DNA from: Nitrospinaceae bacterium
GTDB lineage: Bacteria; Nitrospinota; Nitrospinia; Nitrospinales; VA-1
Assembly (NCBI GenBank): GCA_029261435.1
Contig: JAJDBI010000153.1
Span: 1-5,178, forward strand
Length of the DNA stretch: 5,178 bases
Direction: 5' to 3'
The notes beneath the pieces were generated by a model. That model did no database searches. It was given only the letters and a program-made list of their open reading frames with translations, and was not told the DNA's origin. Made by a program: the position numbers and the translations under genes. Shown here in pieces: positions 4,863-5,178 of this stretch. Numbering within the stretch: position 1 is the stretch's first letter; every line of letters starts with the position of its first letter.

Positions 4863-5178
4863 ATGGATAAAATTTCGTTCAATCTGTCTTTATTCAGTTA
4901 TCTCATGGCCTCTTTGGCGTATTTCGTTTACCTGGCGTACAGGAGGCCGCTGGTTTCGACTCTTGCCGGGTGGACGGTGGCATTTGGTCTGCTTTGCCAG
5001 ACGGTCACTATAGGCGTTCGATCTAGTCAGACGGGCCACGGACCTTACACCACTTCTTTTGAAGTAGCTTTATTTCTGGCCTGGTTGATGGTGGTGGTTT
5101 ATTGTCGGTCGGATTGGAAAGATAAGTTTAATGTCATGGGGGCGGTTGTGTTCCGTCGGGTGGTTATTGTGTTGTTAG
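4863..5178 (+). CDS. Cytochrome c biogenesis protein, CcsA/CcsB (ResC) type, N-terminal part, cut by window end
   Basis: The 105 visible codons continue past the right edge. The protein should be an inner-membrane component of system II cytochrome c maturation, which moves haem across the membrane and attaches it to apocytochromes. Hydrophobic segments are at about 8-26, 31-52, 66-81 and 91-105, consistent with a polytopic protein. The segment GHGPYTTSFEVALFLAW (58-74) resembles the family's conserved G-x-G-P-x-T-N-x-x-E-x-L-x-F-x-x-W pattern after the second helix. The diagnostic WWD motif would lie beyond the window. ATG at 4863 is the first good start after an in-frame TGA at 4836-4838; no clear ribosome site is seen. 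RR at 98-99, where the family usually has a Pro-containing hydrophobic stretch, is odd and could reflect local divergence or an edge error. In related genomes such a gene often precedes hemA, which cannot be checked here. Confidence 0.72.
   Translation, partial: MDKISFNLSLFSYLMASLAYFVYLAYRRPLVSTLAGWTVAFGLLCQTVTIGVRSSQTGHGPYTTSFEVALFLAWLMVVVYCRSDWKDKFNVMGAVVFRRVVIVLL

Noticed and set aside
4431..4882. Two overlapping minus-strand open frames of 84 and 74 codons in the intergenic region.
   Set aside because: They match no family I recognise, have no clear ribosome sites, overlap each other and the start of the ccs-like gene, and run across promoter and hairpin elements.

Overview
The window reads as a chromosomal segment of a Gram-negative bacterium of moderate to low GC. 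It carries a housekeeping operon (rpiB-glyA-nrdR), a chemoreceptor gene on the opposite strand, a 576-base AT-rich intergenic region, and the 5' end of a system II cytochrome c biogenesis gene. The rpiB-glyA-nrdR order, a BdlA-like multi-PAS soluble chemoreceptor and a CcsA/CcsB-type gene together suggest a deltaproteobacterial or Nitrospinota-like genome. That placement is inferred from gene content and not proven by the sequence.

Bases 1-2215 (+ strand) form a tight cluster. rpiB (ribose-5-phosphate isomerase B) is followed after 18 bases by glyA (serine hydroxymethyltransferase, TTG start behind a strong AAGGAG). After 3 more bases comes nrdR (repressor of ribonucleotide reductase genes). 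The products link pentose-phosphate carbon, one-carbon units for nucleotide synthesis, and control of deoxynucleotide supply. The operon promoter lies left of the window. An imperfect AT-rich hairpin fills the 51-base convergent gap with the next gene.

Bases 2267-4286 (- strand) encode what should be one 672-residue cytoplasmic methyl-accepting chemotaxis protein: a short N-terminus, three tandem PAS domains with an exact 122-residue period, and a canonical MCP signalling hairpin. One extra base in the third PAS repeat (+ strand TT at 3279-3280) creates a TAA stop and splits the gene into a PAS-only ORF and a signalling-domain ORF. PAS2 and PAS3 share a 117-base tract with a single substitution besides the insertion. 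That fits recent repeat homogenisation, and it also makes an assembly or sequencing error a real alternative.

Bases 4287-4862 hold no convincing protein gene. They contain candidate promoters in both directions, an odd 13-base palindrome, helically phased AAGGTTA direct repeats, and a 13-bp hairpin followed by a T-rich stretch. The order of these elements on the + strand would fit a small unannotated transcript, but this is a hypothesis.

Bases 4863-5178 are the first 105 codons of a membrane protein resembling the N-terminus of CcsA/CcsB (ResC) haem-handling proteins, cut by the window edge. A TATAAT -10 element sits just upstream. I see no clearly new biological system. The broken repeat-PAS receptor and the structured intergenic region are the parts most worth checking.
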